A stretch of 64,000 nt of DNA from Sporanaerobium hydrogeniformans (GCF_002735925.1 NZ_PEDL01000012.1:1-64000); one strand, 5' to 3'; counted from the first letter of the stretch, positions 34,683 through 45,022 are shown. The notes: generated by a model from the letters alone, not told the origin. Numbers and translations are program-made.

Positions 34683-35729
34683 CTATTTTGTTACGGAAGC
34701 TTTTTTACTTTTACCTGATAAGTTTTGCTTGAATTGTTTTATGGATTCCTTATTAATATGAGGGATTAATATAGCTAGAATGAGTATAAGCCCAATAAGA
34801 ATCTTTCTTGAGTTAGCATCTACGCCCATAAGTCCTAATGTATAAATGAGAAAAGCCATAATCAAAGTAGCAATTACTGGGCCATAAACTCTTCCTTTAC
34901 CACCATTTGTAGAGATGCCTCCAAGTACACAAATGGCAATGACGTTAAGTTCATAGCCTGTTCCCATTGTGGAACTTACACCTCCGCCCATACGGCCTAC
35001 AAAGAAAATGGAAGATATACCAGCCATTAGCCCCATAATAGTAAATACAAGAATTTGTATACCATCAACATTTATTCCAGAGTAGAGAGTGGTTGTTGGA
35101 TTGTTTCCTATCATGTAGAGTTCACGGCCGAATTTAGAATGGTGAAGAATAATCCCAAATATTGTTGCTGCAATAAGAAAGAAAATCAGTGAAATAGGGA
35201 TGCCCAATAAGTTTTCCCATGCTACAGTTGAATAGAATTTGGGAAAGTTTTTTAAAACATTTACATCTAAAATAATTTTTACAATTCCCCTAAAGAGCAT
35301 AGAGGTAGAAATAGTGACGATAACAGCAGGCATTTTAAGCTTTGCAATAAGTAAACCATTAAAAATCCCACAAATACCACCTGCTAAAATCCCACAAATT
35401 ACACAAAGAAAGGAGGGAAAATTGGCATCCATCATGAGGCCTGTGACCATAGAGCAGACTATCATAATAGAAGCCACAGAAACATCAATAGCACCTATCA
35501 TTAATACAAAAATCATAGCTAGTACCATAAAAGAAAGATCCATACCCGATTGAATAATAGATGAAAGGGTACCATTAGCAAAATATAATGAGGGTTGAGA
35601 AATAATTAGGGCAATATTGATAATAAGTAATATATAAATCAAGATCATTTCCCAACTTATAAGAAATTTGGAGAGTTTAAAGGTATCCTTAACAGTTAAA
35701 TCTCTTGAAATTAGTTTTGGATTACTCAT
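34683..35729 (-). CDS. Sugar ABC permease (RbsC/RhaQ-like)
   Basis: A 348-aa CUT2-type permease with 8-10 hydrophobic segments. It has GAIDVSVASIMIVCSM, a loop with NGLLIAKLKMPAVIVTISTS, and the conserved ICVLGGISTNGGKGRVYG near the end. It pairs with the similar permease encoded just upstream, whose stop it overlaps by 4 nt. Long hydrophilic N-terminus compared with RbsC. Confidence 0.92.
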   Translation of the reverse strand: MSNPKLISRDLTVKDTFKLSKFLISWEMILIYILLIINIALIISQPSLYFANGTLSSIIQSGMDLSFMVLAMIFVLMIGAIDVSVASIMIVCSMVTGLMMDANFPSFLCVICGILAGGICGIFNGLLIAKLKMPAVIVTISTSMLFRGIVKIILDVNVLKNFPKFYSTVAWENLLGIPISLIFFLIAATIFGIILHHSKFGRELYMIGNNPTTTLYSGINVDGIQILVFTIMGLMAGISSIFFVGRMGGGVSSTMGTGYELNVIAICVLGGISTNGGKGRVYGPVIATLIMAFLIYTLGLMGVDANSRKILIGLILILAILIPHINKESIKQFKQNLSGKSKKASVTK

Positions 35730-36733
35730 ATTAATTTACCTCTTTCTTTAAGGATATTTTTTTCACCCGTTTTTAGGACATAGATATTGATACCAACGGC
35801 TATAATGATAATTGCACCTTGGATAGCGTCTTGCCATACACTAAGCCCTGGCAACAAGCTAATAAAGTAAGAGATAATGCTCATAATAAGGGTACCAATA
35901 ACAACGCCGTCTATGCGGCCTTTACCACCTGTAATGCTTACCCCTCCTAATATACAAATAGCAATAGCCTGCATTTCAAAACCTTCTCCCATGCCGTAGT
36001 AGCAAATAGAGAAGTTGGCAGTATAAAGCATTCCAGCAAGACCAGCTAAAGCACCTGCGATAGAATAAGCGAGCATTTTAATATTGGCAGGTTTAATACC
36101 AGAAATAACAGCAGAGTCCTGATTTGTTCCGATGGCATAAATTCTTCTGCCAGGGCGGGTATAGCCTAAGAAAATTCCTCCTAGAATAAAAACAATAACT
36201 GTAAACCATATAATACTATGTACACCCAAAATTCTTTTATCTGCAAAGGCAACATAACCTTCAGTAAATTGGTGAGGGAAAAGCCAGTTTCCTCCACTCA
36301 TCAAAAACGCCAAGCCACGGTAGACATACATGGTTCCTAAAGTAGCAATAAGAGGAATCATTTTTAACTTTCCTACTAAAAAGCCATTGATAAACCCACA
36401 AAGACTACCTACTACAACCGCAAGAATGACCCAGAAGATAGCAGGAATAGAGGGGTTTTTATTCATCAGTACAGAGGTAACAACACCCGTTAGAGCAAGG
36501 GTAGAAGCAACGGATAAATCAATCCCTCCTGTTAGGATAACAAGCATCATTCCAGAAGCTAAAAGTGCATAAACTGCATTATTACGAAGCATGGAGATGA
36601 TGGAGTCTAAAGTAAACATAGAGGGGGTAAGTAGAGCTGCTGCAGCTAGTAGGATACCTAAACAGATAAGTAGTCCAAACTGCTTATAACTTGTAAATGG
36701 ATATAAAATAGATGATTTATTTTGTTTTGACAT
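35726..36733 (-). CDS. Sugar ABC permease (RbsC/RhaP-like)
   Basis: A 335-aa CUT2-type permease, homologous to but distinct from the next gene's product. It carries TGGIDLSVASTLALTGV, NGFLVGKLKMIPLIATLGT and AIAICILGGVSITGGKGRID. Two different permeases plus one double ATPase match the layout of rhamnose (RhaPQ) and AI-2 (LsrCD) importers. Its start lies 3 nt from the end of the ATPase gene. Confidence 0.92.
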   Translation of the reverse strand: MSKQNKSSILYPFTSYKQFGLLICLGILLAAAALLTPSMFTLDSIISMLRNNAVYALLASGMMLVILTGGIDLSVASTLALTGVVTSVLMNKNPSIPAIFWVILAVVVGSLCGFINGFLVGKLKMIPLIATLGTMYVYRGLAFLMSGGNWLFPHQFTEGYVAFADKRILGVHSIIWFTVIVFILGGIFLGYTRPGRRIYAIGTNQDSAVISGIKPANIKMLAYSIAGALAGLAGMLYTANFSICYYGMGEGFEMQAIAICILGGVSITGGKGRIDGVVIGTLIMSIISYFISLLPGLSVWQDAIQGAIIIIAVGINIYVLKTGEKNILKERGKLI

Positions 36734-36736
36734 ATG

Positions 36737-38248
36737 TTAAGCCCCCTGTTCTGTATCTGAATGCTTCATAAGAGAAGCTTCTAATATCTTTTCTTGAGTA
36801 GCATCGGCAATTGCAAATTCACCTGTTACACGACCTGACTTCATAACTACGATACGGTCAGCAGTACCTAGCACCTCAGGCATTTCAGAAGAAACAACGA
36901 TAATGGCATAGCCATTAGAAGCAAGTTCATTCATGATTTCATAAATAGAATATTTAGCTCCTACATCGATACCCTTAGTTGGCTCATCTAAAATCAGCAC
37001 TTTTAAATCACAGCTTAACAATTTTGAGAAAACAACTTTTTGTTGGTTTCCGCCAGATAATGAGGAAGGAGGAGCAACAATATCCTTAGCCTTAACCTGT
37101 ATCTTGCTACAAAGTTCAATTGCATTAGCGATTTCTGCTTCTTGGTCTAGTAATCCCTTTTTTAAGAAATTTTTTAGGACCGGAGCAGAAACGTTCTGAT
37201 AGATAGGTAATTCACAGACTAAGCCTTGAAGTTGTCTATCTTCTGGAAGAAGTCCTATTCCATTTTTAAGGGCATCTATTGGACTTTTAATGGTTAGTTC
37301 ATTACCCTCTAATAGAATGCTACCGCTATCAGCAGTCATAATGCCAAATAAGGTTTGGCATACTTCTGTGCGTCCGGCACCGACAAGACCTGTTAAAGCA
37401 AGTATCTCTCCTTTTCTTACCTTAAAAGAGATATCTTTAAAGTAACCTTCTTTAGAAAGTTTGTTTACCTCAAGTACCACATCTCCTATCTTGGAGGTTT
37501 TATGGGGGTACATTTGATCAAGCTCTCGTCCAACCATTTCTGCAATTAACTTAGAATTAGAAATTTTATCCACATCCCAAGTTCCTATGTATTGAGAATC
37601 TCTAAATACAGTAACACGCGTTGCAAGACGATACATATCTTCGAATTTATGTGTAATAAAGATAATAGAAACGCCATCATCTCTTAAGCGTTCTACAATC
37701 TGGTAGAGTTCTTCACATTCTGTCTTAGTTAAGGAAGCGGTAGGCTCATCCATGATAATGATACGCGCATCCCGAGAAAGTGCTTTGGCGATTTCTACTA
37801 GCTGTTGTTGAGCAACGCTTAATGTATTCATAGGTTTTGTTACATCAATGTCTTGACTAAGAGGAGCAATCAAAGCTTTGGCTCTCTTAGTCATAGCCGT
37901 CCAGTTATAAGTATGGAATGGAGTCATGATTTCTTGTCCCATAAAGATATTTTCGGTAACAGATAAGTCGGGAAAGGCGGTAACATGCTGATAAATAGCA
38001 GCAATGCCTAATTTGGCAGAGTCAGAAGTAGAATGAAGCGTAATAGATTCACCTTCTAATAGCATAATGCCACTATCAGGTTGGTGTACACCTGTGATGA
38101 CTTTGATAAAGGTAGATTTACCCGCACCATTTTCACCCATTAGTGCATGCACTTCGCCTCTCTTTAATTGAAACTGAACATTATTTAAGGCTGTTACACC
38201 ACCAAAAGTTTTTACTACATCTTTTAATTCTAAAATATAGTTACTCAT
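36737..38248 (-). CDS. Sugar ABC ATPase with two nucleotide-binding domains
   Basis: A 503-aa CUT2 ATPase (RbsA/MglA/RhaT type) made of two tandem ABC domains. The first has Walker A GENGAGKST, signature LSVAQQQ and Walker B IIIMDEPTASLT. The second has the degenerate P-loop GLVGAGRTE, LLPEDRQLQGLV, signature LSGGNQQK and LILDEPTKGIDVG. This asymmetry is usual in the family. It is the first gene of the four-gene importer operon and is divergent from the AraC gene. Confidence 0.94.
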   Translation of the reverse strand: MSNYILELKDVVKTFGGVTALNNVQFQLKRGEVHALMGENGAGKSTFIKVITGVHQPDSGIMLLEGESITLHSTSDSAKLGIAAIYQHVTAFPDLSVTENIFMGQEIMTPFHTYNWTAMTKRAKALIAPLSQDIDVTKPMNTLSVAQQQLVEIAKALSRDARIIIMDEPTASLTKTECEELYQIVERLRDDGVSIIFITHKFEDMYRLATRVTVFRDSQYIGTWDVDKISNSKLIAEMVGRELDQMYPHKTSKIGDVVLEVNKLSKEGYFKDISFKVRKGEILALTGLVGAGRTEVCQTLFGIMTADSGSILLEGNELTIKSPIDALKNGIGLLPEDRQLQGLVCELPIYQNVSAPVLKNFLKKGLLDQEAEIANAIELCSKIQVKAKDIVAPPSSLSGGNQQKVVFSKLLSCDLKVLILDEPTKGIDVGAKYSIYEIMNELASNGYAIIVVSSEMPEVLGTADRIVVMKSGRVTGEFAIADATQEKILEASLMKHSDTEQGA

Positions 38249-38604
38249 AAAGTATTCCTTTCTTAGATGTTGGTGATTTTGACCAATATATTAAAGTAAG
38301 TATAAGCTTTTTTGGGCATAATTCAATATCGAAAATTATTATCTTATATTCAAATATAATTTTTATAACGAAAATAAAAAAGAGATAAGGACAAGTAAAA
38401 GAGGTCTATTCAGATAATTTGATAAAAAAATCTCAAAAAATGTTATCGAAAATAATTATTTAATATTAAGAATATATTATTATATAATAAAATATAAAAA
38501 ATAATTAAATATATATTGAAATATAAAAATTATGTGTATAATTGTAGTAGAAACTTGAAAATAAGACTTGAAATTTATAAAAAATATAAATGGAGAAAAC
38601 AAAG
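38249..38604. promoter_or_regulatory. Divergent control region with repeated CGAAAAT sites
   Basis: This is the 356-nt gap between the divergent sugar ABC operon and the AraC gene. ATCGAAAATTATTA (38328-38341) and ATCGAAAATAATTA (38445-38458) are near-identical direct repeats, and AACGAAAATAAA (from 38367) is a weaker third copy. They are plausible AraC-family binding sites. TTGAAA (38516-38521) and TATAAT (38537-38542) may form the AraC promoter, although the 15-bp spacer is short. Confidence 0.45.
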
Positions 38605-39459
38605 ATGAGTACGCCGAAAAGAGAGTTACCTAAGCACTGCAAGGTAGTAACAAACAATGTAACTGTCCATACTCGAAGTCATCCTTTTTATATTGTTGAA
38701 TATGGTTACTGTAATGAAAAGAAGTTGTTAATTGATCAAGGTGATCATAATGATATACTGATTTTATATTCTATTTCAGGAGTAGTAAGGTTTTCAAGGA
38801 ATAAAGAAATAGAATATGTACAGCCAGATACGGTCGTTATTGTAGCTTGCAATGCGCCTCTTATTTTTAATAGGGTAAGTGCAGAGTGGGAGTATTTTTA
38901 TATGATTATCAGTGGTTCGCATGCGAAGCTTTATTATAATTTAGTACGCAATAAATCCAATTTGATAACAGTTAACCCACTCATATATGGTGTATTGGAT
39001 TGGTTTATCGAGCTCATGAATCTAAAGTCACATTCAACAGAGTATATACAAGTTACACAGAGTATGCTTGTGCATAATATTTTATATCAACTTTATCAGG
39101 TCAATTTTGATATTATAGAAGCAAAAAGTATCATTCCTGTTCATGAAACAGATGTAAATATTATTTTGAAATACATTCAAAAAAATTATAAGGAAGAATT
39201 AACCATTGATATCATCTGTAAACATGTACATTTTTCAAGGTCCTATTTCTGTAAAATTTTTAAAGAGTATACAAATGTGACGCTTCATCAATACATAAGT
39301 GAATTTCGTGTAAACAAGTCAAAGGAACTGCTATCTTACTCCAAGTTATCTATTAATGCAGTAGCGAATGCGGTAGGATTTAAAAATACACTGACTTATA
39401 TTCGAGCCTTTGAGAAATATACACAGATGACTCCTACTGAGTATCGTAAACACTTTTAA
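38605..39459 (+). CDS. AraC-family transcriptional regulator
   Basis: A 284-aa regulator with an N-terminal cupin-like sensing domain (about 30-150) and a C-terminal double-HTH AraC domain (about 180-284). The latter has ICKHVHFSRSYFCKIFKEYT, then LLSYSKLSINAVANAVGF and the ending YEKYTQMTPTEYRK-type motif (EKYTQMTPTEYRK). ATG at 38605 was chosen because TGGAG lies 9 nt upstream; an ATG at 38590 would overlap that site. It probably controls the divergent sugar importer and perhaps the following MFS gene. Confidence 0.9.
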   Translation: MSTPKRELPKHCKVVTNNVTVHTRSHPFYIVEYGYCNEKKLLIDQGDHNDILILYSISGVVRFSRNKEIEYVQPDTVVIVACNAPLIFNRVSAEWEYFYMIISGSHAKLYYNLVRNKSNLITVNPLIYGVLDWFIELMNLKSHSTEYIQVTQSMLVHNILYQLYQVNFDIIEAKSIIPVHETDVNIILKYIQKNYKEELTIDIICKHVHFSRSYFCKIFKEYTNVTLHQYISEFRVNKSKELLSYSKLSINAVANAVGFKNTLTYIRAFEKYTQMTPTEYRKHF

Positions 39460-39525
39460 TAAAGAAAGAATTTAAGAAGAATTATAAATGAGAATAAAAA
39501 GGCAAAGGGAAGGGATTTTAAACAG

Positions 39526-40710
39526 ATGAAAAATTATACACATACATTAGTAGCAAGCTTTATAGGTTATATCACACAAGCGATTATTAATAATTTCATT
39601 CCATTACTTTTTTTGACCTTTCAAAGCAATTATGCTATCCCACTTAATAAAATTACATTGTTAGTAACAATTAATTTTGGAATACAATTATTAGTAGATT
39701 TGCTAGCTGCCCATTATGTAGATAAGATAGGCTACCGCACAGCTATAGTAGGTGCACATGTTTTTGCAGCAGCAGGGCTGGCAGGCTTAGGTATTTTTCC
39801 GGAGATTTTTGCAGAACCTTATATAGGGATTTTATGTGCAATTGTTTTATATGCTATAGGGGGAGGGATTATAGAAGTGCTTGTTAGTCCTATTGTGGAA
39901 GCTTGCCCTACAAATAAAAAATCAGCAGCTATGAGCTTACTTCATTCCTTCTATTGCTGGGGGCATATGTTAGTTGTTATTGTTTCTACACTTTTCTTTA
40001 TAGGTTTTGGGATAGAGAATTGGCGAATCCTTGCTTTTGTATGGGCCATTATCCCACTTTTTAATGCTATTTATTTTTCACAAGTACCTATTAATACCCT
40101 TCATGAGGAAGGGGAGAGCTTTTCGATTAAACAGCTTTTTTCAGGAAAAATTTTTTGGATATTTGTTATCTTAATGGTTTGTGCAGGAGCGTCTGAACAA
40201 GCAATGAGTCAATGGGCGTCAGCCTTTGCGGAAGTAGGGCTTCAAGTATCAAAAACAGTAGGTGACCTTGCAGGACCTTGCTTATTTGCAGCTTTAATGG
40301 GGATTTCAAGGGTATTTTACTCTCGATTTAGTGAAAGAATGGATTTAGAACACTTTATGCTGGGAAGTGGCATACTTTGCATTTTTAGCTATTTACTAGC
40401 TGTATTTTCCACTCATCCTCTATTAGGTCTTATAGGATGTGGATTGTGTGGTTTATCTGTAGGAATTCTTTGGCCAGGGACTTTTAGTTTAGCCAGTGAG
40501 AAATGCCCACGGGGTGGAACGGCAATGTTTGCCTTCTTTGCTTTAGCAGGTGATTTTGGTTGTTCAGCAGGTCCAACAGTTGTAGGAATGGTTTCAAATG
40601 CTATGAATGGTAAGCTTAAGGCAGGCCTATTAGCAGCTATTATCTTTCCCATTCTACTTATAATAGGTCTCATATTATGTAAAAGAGTAACGGATAGGGG
40701 AGAAGTATAA
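39526..40710 (+). CDS. Major facilitator superfamily transporter
   Basis: A 394-aa membrane protein with about 12 hydrophobic segments. It has an MFS loop signature in YVDKIGYRTA near the 2-3 loop and a second-half RFSERM loop. The short cytoplasmic linker near 190-205 separates two six-helix halves. It follows the AraC gene by 66 nt. It resembles MFS sugar transporters in general outline, but I cannot name the substrate. A GGGAAGGG site precedes the ATG. Confidence 0.83.
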   Translation: MKNYTHTLVASFIGYITQAIINNFIPLLFLTFQSNYAIPLNKITLLVTINFGIQLLVDLLAAHYVDKIGYRTAIVGAHVFAAAGLAGLGIFPEIFAEPYIGILCAIVLYAIGGGIIEVLVSPIVEACPTNKKSAAMSLLHSFYCWGHMLVVIVSTLFFIGFGIENWRILAFVWAIIPLFNAIYFSQVPINTLHEEGESFSIKQLFSGKIFWIFVILMVCAGASEQAMSQWASAFAEVGLQVSKTVGDLAGPCLFAALMGISRVFYSRFSERMDLEHFMLGSGILCIFSYLLAVFSTHPLLGLIGCGLCGLSVGILWPGTFSLASEKCPRGGTAMFAFFALAGDFGCSAGPTVVGMVSNAMNGKLKAGLLAAIIFPILLIIGLILCKRVTDRGEV

Positions 40711-40738
40711 ATAAGGTTGGTATAAATAGTTTGAATTT

Positions 40739-40812
40739 CACAGTGGTAAATCTTTAGATTAAATGAGTTGCTAACGCTTCGATTTTAATGAGAGATTAAT
40801 CACTGTGTTTTT
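40739..40812 (+). terminator. Terminator after the MFS gene
   Basis: CACAGTG with following bases (40739-40753) pairs with AGATTAATCACTGTG (ending 40807), with an inner AT stem, then TTTTTTATG. Confidence 0.65.
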
Positions 40813-40872
40813 TATGATTTAAATAAATATATAAAATGGCTAAAGTACATCCTATACTCTATAATTAGTCTG

Positions 40873-40933
40873 AATTTTACATTATACATAACTGGATTAT
40901 CCATGTAATAAAAGAGTTTTTAGTAGTAATCTA
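40873..40933 (+). promoter_or_regulatory. 61-nt conserved element upstream of GH78 (copy 1)
   Basis: This block aligns without gaps to 50210-50270 upstream of the GH95 gene. AATTTTACAT (10/10 identical), TCCAT 17 nt later, and a downstream half TTNTTAGTNGTAANCTA are shared, at constant spacing. About two thirds of positions match overall. TAATCT at 40927-40932 could be the -10, with a poor -35, as expected for an activated promoter. YesN, encoded between the two copies, is the likely activator. Confidence 0.6.
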
Positions 40934-40976
40934 AATGGGAGAAAGCTAATAAAAACTTATACGGAGGAGAGTAGAG

Positions 40977-43625
40977 ATGTTAACGATTAAAAGACTTACT
41001 ACTAATTATGAAGTAAATCCGAATGGTATAGGAAAAGAAATCCAGTTTGGATGGGTACTGCAAAGTGATAGGCGTAATGTCCTACAAGAAGCTTACCAGT
41101 TACAAATTGCAATAGATAGTCAGTTTAAGCAGGTAATTTATGATAGTGGCTTAGTAAAAAGTGAAGCATCTCATCAAATCAGCCCATTAGGTCTAGAACT
41201 AAAGTCCATGCAAAAGTATTATTATAGAGTGAATGTAACCGATAATAAGGGAGAAACAACAGGCTATAGTGAACCTGGATATTTTATCACAGGCATCTTG
41301 CAGTCTGAAGAATGGCAAGCAGAGTTTATTTCAGCTGAGACATTAAAAGATGCCGAGAATGCTAAAGGAACTTACATAAGAAAAGCTTTTCAGGTACCTA
41401 AAAAAATCAAAAGTGCTTATGTTGTTTCTACAGCACTTGGTCTCTATCATCTTTATTTAAATGGTAAAAAGATAGGGAATGACCAAATGGCACCGGGTTG
41501 GACCTCCTATAAAAAGCACCTTGTCTATCAGCTGTATGACATTACAACGGAGCTTACTGAAGGGGAGAATGTCATAGGAGCTATGCTAGGGGCTGGCTGG
41601 TATAAAGGTAAGATGGGGTTTGTAGGCCTTCGAAATCATTATGGTAAACAGACAGCATTACTTTGCCAAATAAAGCTCACCTATGAAGATGATACAACAG
41701 AAGTAATTAGTACGAATAAGAACTGGAAAGGTTATGATGCACCTGTTGTATTTTCAGAGATTTATGATGGAGAAATCTATGATGCACAATTAGAGCAAAG
41801 AGGATGGAATAAAGCAGGTTTCAATGATGAAGCTTGGAGAACTGTAGAAAGCATAGATTTTGATAAAAAAGTTCTTCAGCCACAAGGTGGAGGACGTGTT
41901 CAAGTTATAGAAACGATAGAGCCTAAACGTATTTTTAAAACACCACAGGGAGATACCGTTATTGATTTTGGGCAGAACCTCACAGGATGGGTTCAGTTTA
42001 AAGTGAAAGGCAAAAAAGGAGATAAAGTAGAAATTACTTGTTTTGAAGTTTTAGATAAAGATGGAAATGTATATTTAGATAACCTAAGAGGAGCAAAACA
42101 AACCCTCATCTATTATTGCAAGGATGAAGAGGAAGCTGTTTATGAGCCGCATTTCACCTTCCAAGGGTTTCAATATGCTAAAATAACGTCTTATCCAGGA
42201 GAAATAAAAGTTTGCAATTTTGAGGCACAAGTAGTCCATTCCAAGATGGCACCTACAGGAAGCTTTGAATGCTCCAATCCAGATGTGAATCAATTACAGC
42301 ATAATATCTTGTGGGGATTAAAAGGAAACTTTTTAGACATTCCAACGGATTGTCCTCAACGCAATGAAAGATTAGGTTGGACGGGAGATGCACAAATCTT
42401 TTGCAGAACGGCTAGCTATCTTGTAAATACTTATACCTTCTTTTCTAAATGGCTTAGAGATGTAAAAGCAGATCAAACGCCAGAAGGAGGTGTGCCACAT
42501 GTAGTACCAGACATCCTTACAGGGAAAAGTGATCATGACTGGTTATTAAGTCAAGGGACACATTCAGCCGCGGCATGGGCTGATGCAGCAGTCATTAATC
42601 CGTGGACACTTTATTTAACCTTTGGAGATAAACAGATTTTAAAAGAGCAATATGATAGTATGCGCAGCTGGGTAGAGTTTATGCGTACACATGCTGAAGG
42701 TGTAGTATGGAATTATAAGCTACAATTTGGCGACTGGGTGGCATTAGATGCAAAAGAAGGAAGCTACTTTGGTGCAACACCTAATGAATTAACAGGAACA
42801 GCGTACTATGCGTATTCTACAGAGCTCTTAGCTAAAACAGCCAAGGTATTAGGAAAAGAAGAGGATTATAAAACCTATACAAAGCTTCATCAAGAAGTTG
42901 TAGAGGGCTTCCAAAAGCTTTTCTTTAAAGCAGATGGTACGATGACAGCCCAGACACAAACCGCCCATATTTTAGCTCTGCATTTTAATTTAGTACCAGA
43001 AGCCTATAAAGAAAAGACAGTAGAGGGACTAATTAAGCTTCTTAATAAAGAAAATGGACACCTTGTAACAGGCTTTGTAGGGACGCCCTATTTCTGTCAC
43101 GCCCTAAGCAAAAATGGTCATACAAAAGAAGCTTATGAATTGTTATTAAAAGATGATTTCCCCTCATGGCTCTATCAAGTAAAAATGGGAGCTACCACAG
43201 TTTGGGAACACTGGGATGGCTTAAAACCAGATGGAAGTATGTGGAGTGCGGACATGAACTCTTTTAATCATTACGCGTATGGAGCTATTGGTGAATGGCT
43301 TTACCGTGTAGTAGCAGGCCTAGAGATAGATGAAGAAAAACCAGGTTATAAACACACGATTATAGCACCCCATATAGGTGGCGATTTGGATTATGTGAAG
43401 GCTAGCTATGATTCAATATATGGAAAGGTTACTTCTAATTGGGAGGTAAAGGATAATAAGGTGAGTTTAGAGGTTACCGTGCCTGCTAATACAACAGCAA
43501 CTTTATATCTAGACCAAGCAAAACAGATAGTAGAAACAGATGGTATTACATTTAATCAAGGGGAAACGTGTACGTATGCAACACTAGGTTCAGGTAGTTA
43601 TCGTGTTGTATATGAAATAAATTAA
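40977..43625 (+). CDS. Alpha-L-rhamnosidase, GH78
   Basis: An 882-aa glycoside hydrolase that releases L-rhamnose from oligosaccharides such as rhamnogalacturonan fragments. N-terminal beta-sandwich domains (about 1-400, with GAGWYKGKMGF and WTSYKKHLVYQLYD) precede the (alpha/alpha)6 barrel. The acid cluster lies in TDCPQRNERLGWTGDAQ near 455, and the general base Glu in TTVWEHWDG near 738. A C-terminal beta domain follows. There is no signal peptide, so it is cytoplasmic and acts on imported sugars. AGGAGAG precedes the ATG. It leads the cluster with a CUT1 importer. Confidence 0.94.
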   Translation: MLTIKRLTTNYEVNPNGIGKEIQFGWVLQSDRRNVLQEAYQLQIAIDSQFKQVIYDSGLVKSEASHQISPLGLELKSMQKYYYRVNVTDNKGETTGYSEPGYFITGILQSEEWQAEFISAETLKDAENAKGTYIRKAFQVPKKIKSAYVVSTALGLYHLYLNGKKIGNDQMAPGWTSYKKHLVYQLYDITTELTEGENVIGAMLGAGWYKGKMGFVGLRNHYGKQTALLCQIKLTYEDDTTEVISTNKNWKGYDAPVVFSEIYDGEIYDAQLEQRGWNKAGFNDEAWRTVESIDFDKKVLQPQGGGRVQVIETIEPKRIFKTPQGDTVIDFGQNLTGWVQFKVKGKKGDKVEITCFEVLDKDGNVYLDNLRGAKQTLIYYCKDEEEAVYEPHFTFQGFQYAKITSYPGEIKVCNFEAQVVHSKMAPTGSFECSNPDVNQLQHNILWGLKGNFLDIPTDCPQRNERLGWTGDAQIFCRTASYLVNTYTFFSKWLRDVKADQTPEGGVPHVVPDILTGKSDHDWLLSQGTHSAAAWADAAVINPWTLYLTFGDKQILKEQYDSMRSWVEFMRTHAEGVVWNYKLQFGDWVALDAKEGSYFGATPNELTGTAYYAYSTELLAKTAKVLGKEEDYKTYTKLHQEVVEGFQKLFFKADGTMTAQTQTAHILALHFNLVPEAYKEKTVEGLIKLLNKENGHLVTGFVGTPYFCHALSKNGHTKEAYELLLKDDFPSWLYQVKMGATTVWEHWDGLKPDGSMWSADMNSFNHYAYGAIGEWLYRVVAGLEIDEEKPGYKHTIIAPHIGGDLDYVKASYDSIYGKVTSNWEVKDNKVSLEVTVPANTTATLYLDQAKQIVETDGITFNQGETCTYATLGSGSYRVVYEIN

Positions 43626-43646
43626 AAATAAAGGGAGGAAGTAACA

Positions 43647-44999
43647 ATGAAAAGTAAAAAATTATTAGGCTTATTAATGGGGTCAGCATTAGTAGTAAGT
43701 ACATTTACTGGGTGTGGTAATAGTGGAGGAAGTGAGCAAGGCGCTTCAGCACAAGCTTCTCAAACAGGAGATAAGGTACAACCAGCAGATACTGAAACGA
43801 GCCAAGCTGAAAAAGTAACATTGACTATGCTAATAGATACAGATATTACCCTAAAAGGATTTCAAGAAGTGGCAAAGTTAGCAGAAGAAAAATTAGGCAT
43901 TAGTGTAGAGATTGAAACCCGCCCAGGAGGAGCAGACGGAGATACTCTTGTAAAAACCAGATTGGCATCAGGCGATATGGCAGATATATGTCTTTATAAT
44001 TCAGGGGCTTTACTATCCGCATTAAATCCAGCAGAATACTTTTTAGATTTATCTTCACAAGACTGGATTGACCGTTTAGATGAAACGTATAGAAAAACAG
44101 TAAGTATAGATGGAGCCACATATGGTGTGCCTTATTCTTCAAGCCAAGCAGGAGCTATTCTCTATTCTAAACCTCTTTATGAAGAGCTGGGATTAAAGGT
44201 ACCTAATACATGGGATGAATTTATTGCAAATTGTGATGTGATTAAAGCGGCAGGGAAAACAGCTATTGTTGGAACCTTTGCAGATAGCTGGACAGCACAA
44301 GTTCTTTATCTCGGTGATCACTACAATGTATTAGCAGGAGACCCTACTTTCCCAGAGAAGTTTGAAGCAGGAGAGGCGAAGTATGCAACCAATTCAGCAG
44401 CACTTAGGAGTTGGGAGAAATTGGTGCAAACAAGTCCATATTATAATTCGGATTACTTAGCAACAACCTATGATGATGGCTGTGATATTATGGCCAATGC
44501 AGAAGCAGGTCACTGGGTAATGCTTACTCAGGCTTTATCAAATATTTATGAGCTTTATGGTGATAAAGTAAATGATATAGGTGTATTTGGTATACCTGGT
44601 GATACAGATACCGGACTTACTGCTTGGATGCCATCCTCCTTTTATGTGAATAAAAACTCAGATAAAGTAGAGGATGTTTTAAGGTTTTTAGAGTTCTATA
44701 CGACAGAAGAAGCACTTGATGCCTATACAAGCGCAGTTTTACCAGATGGACCCTATTGTATTAAAAACTATCAAATTCCAGAAAATGGATATGATGCAGT
44801 TAAAGAGGATATGCAAGCTTACTTTGATGCAGGAAAAACATCAGTAGCACTTGAGTTCCAAACGGCTGTAAAAGGTCCAAACTGCCCTGCTATTTGTCAA
44901 GAAGCTGTTTTAGGTCAAAAGTCAGCTTTAGATTATGCAAATGCATACGATGCAGACTGCTTAAAGCAAGCTGTCCAACTAGGATTGAATTGGAAGTAG
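43647..44999 (+). CDS. CUT1 ABC sugar-binding lipoprotein
   Basis: A 450-aa extracellular solute-binding protein (family 1). The lipobox is TFTGC (Cys23), followed by a low-complexity Ser/Gln linker and the binding fold, with ADICLYNSGALLSAL, YGVPYSSSQAGAILYSKPLY, VPNTWDEF and GHWVMLTQAL. It lies 21 nt after the rhamnosidase gene and before two permease genes. No ATPase is encoded here, so a shared MsmK-type ATPase is expected. The ligand is probably a rhamnose-containing oligosaccharide. Confidence 0.92.
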   Translation: MKSKKLLGLLMGSALVVSTFTGCGNSGGSEQGASAQASQTGDKVQPADTETSQAEKVTLTMLIDTDITLKGFQEVAKLAEEKLGISVEIETRPGGADGDTLVKTRLASGDMADICLYNSGALLSALNPAEYFLDLSSQDWIDRLDETYRKTVSIDGATYGVPYSSSQAGAILYSKPLYEELGLKVPNTWDEFIANCDVIKAAGKTAIVGTFADSWTAQVLYLGDHYNVLAGDPTFPEKFEAGEAKYATNSAALRSWEKLVQTSPYYNSDYLATTYDDGCDIMANAEAGHWVMLTQALSNIYELYGDKVNDIGVFGIPGDTDTGLTAWMPSSFYVNKNSDKVEDVLRFLEFYTTEEALDAYTSAVLPDGPYCIKNYQIPENGYDAVKEDMQAYFDAGKTSVALEFQTAVKGPNCPAICQEAVLGQKSALDYANAYDADCLKQAVQLGLNWK

Positions 45000-45022
45000 T
45001 TTGATGAATCAGAATTAAGGAG

